A stretch of DNA of 6,067 nt, taken from Desulfovibrionales bacterium (GTDB taxonomy: Bacteria > Desulfobacterota > Desulfovibrionia > Desulfovibrionales > Desulfomicrobiaceae). The number at the start of each line of letters is the position of its first letter. Within the stretch, counting starts at the first letter, position 1. Location: NCBI GenBank assembly GCA_012727515.1, contig JAAYGZ010000123.1, forward strand, positions 1 through 6,067. The letters are read 5' to 3'. A program made the translations under genes and the position numbers. Under the pieces are notes generated by a model. The model was not told the DNA's origin, did no database searches, and saw only the letters and a program-made list of their open reading frames with translations. Shown one piece after another: positions 5,471-6,067 of the stretch.

Positions 5471-6064
5471 TTATCGTAGTGGTGCGCCCTGGACAATCAT
5501 TTCAGCCAAGGTCTGGTCCACGCGTGGCAGGCTGCGAATGCGGTTTGGTCCGACAAACTGCATTTCCAGCTCCATGAGCCGGGTATAGAGCACAGTGCGA
5601 TCAAGTACAGAAATTTCCAGCTGGTCTGCACAAAGTTCCTGACTGCGGTAACAGCCTGGAAAGTCTAAAATCCGTCCATTGGGATAGCGCAAACGGTTGG
5701 GCACTCCGTGAAGACGACAAATCATCAGGCGATGCTGGTACATCCCGCAGCGCCCTTCATTATTTACTGGGCACATAATGGACGGACGTTGGCCAGATGC
5801 CAGGTCTTGTGTGGCCTGATGTACATAGGCCTGGGCTCGTTCGGTGTACAGGGCGCGTTCTGCTTCTGGCAGGGTGTGCAGGCCATGAACGAGGTATGCC
5901 CATTCAATATAGGTGTGGTGCTGAAAATAGCTGGTGCAGCAATTTTGCGTGCACCCATCACAGGTCAGGCCCAAAGCTGTGGCATGGCGCTGATACAGGT
6001 CCTGCATTTCTGTGTACAGGAGTGCAAGTTTGCGAAATGCCTGGGCAGGAAGGATTTTCTTCAT
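5471..6064 (-). CDS. YkgJ-family cysteine-cluster protein (putative Zn/Fe-chelating domain)
   Basis: This 197-residue protein has nine cysteines in the family pattern: C35-x2-C38-x3-C42-C43 near the N-terminus, then C98, C106 and C116 within a CPVNNEGRCGMYQHRLMICR block (98-117), then C138 and C145. The family is annotated as a putative zinc- or iron-chelating domain; no reaction is established, and roles in metal binding or Fe-S protein handling are guesses. The helical stretch at 1-30 precedes the first cysteine cluster. The start at 6064 lies 3 bases from the window edge, so the ribosome-binding site cannot be seen and a longer N-terminus is possible. Translation ends 13 bases before the exported protein gene, forming a two-gene unit at least. 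There is no signal peptide or membrane segment, so it should be cytoplasmic. Confidence 0.88.
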   Translation of the reverse strand: MKKILPAQAFRKLALLYTEMQDLYQRHATALGLTCDGCTQNCCTSYFQHHTYIEWAYLVHGLHTLPEAERALYTERAQAYVHQATQDLASGQRPSIMCPVNNEGRCGMYQHRLMICRLHGVPNRLRYPNGRILDFPGCYRSQELCADQLEISVLDRTVLYTRLMELEMQFVGPNRIRSLPRVDQTLAEMIVQGAPLR

Positions 6065-6067
6065 AGC

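Overview
The window suggests an anaerobic, sulfate-reducer-like deltaproteobacterium (Desulfovibrionales or a relative). The pointers are a phenylacetate-CoA-ligase-type enzyme followed by a tandem-ACT protein, a pairing known beside indolepyruvate:ferredoxin oxidoreductase genes in such organisms, together with a double-domain universal stress protein and mid-range G+C judged by eye. The taxonomic call is an inference from gene style, not from a marker gene. No rRNA, tRNA, CRISPR array, insertion sequence or phage gene is visible.

Layout from left to right. (1) Positions 1-316, minus strand: the ribosomal silencing factor gene rsfS, cut off at its 3' end by the window edge. (2) Positions 317-570: a divergent intergenic region. 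It holds a weak sigma-70-like promoter, an 8-bp dyad (393-430), several compact possible RNA helices (438-516) and a convincing intrinsic terminator (513-552) that ends only 18 bases before the paaK start codon. This looks like an attenuated or riboregulated leader, or a small RNA, and is the most interesting part of the window. (3) Positions 571-2353, plus strand: a paaK-type aryl-CoA ligase followed by a two-ACT-domain protein, probably co-transcribed. The likely job is activation of aryl acids from aromatic amino acid breakdown, with an amino-acid-sensing partner. (4) Positions 2404-3270, plus strand: a tandem UspA protein, followed by a strong hairpin. (5) Positions 3362-4881, plus strand: an ABC permease and ATPase of the SsuC/SsuB (TauC/TauB) type, overlapping by 4 bases, with no substrate-binding protein gene alongside. 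(6) Positions 4957-6064, minus strand: a two-gene unit of a YkgJ-family cysteine-cluster protein followed by a small exported protein of unknown function, convergent with the ABC pair.

Most of this is ordinary chromosomal content. paaK and the ACT gene plausibly work together, as do permease and ATPase; the other neighbours look unrelated in function. What stands out is the leader before paaK, the ABC pair lacking a binding protein, and the exported protein coupled to the YkgJ gene.
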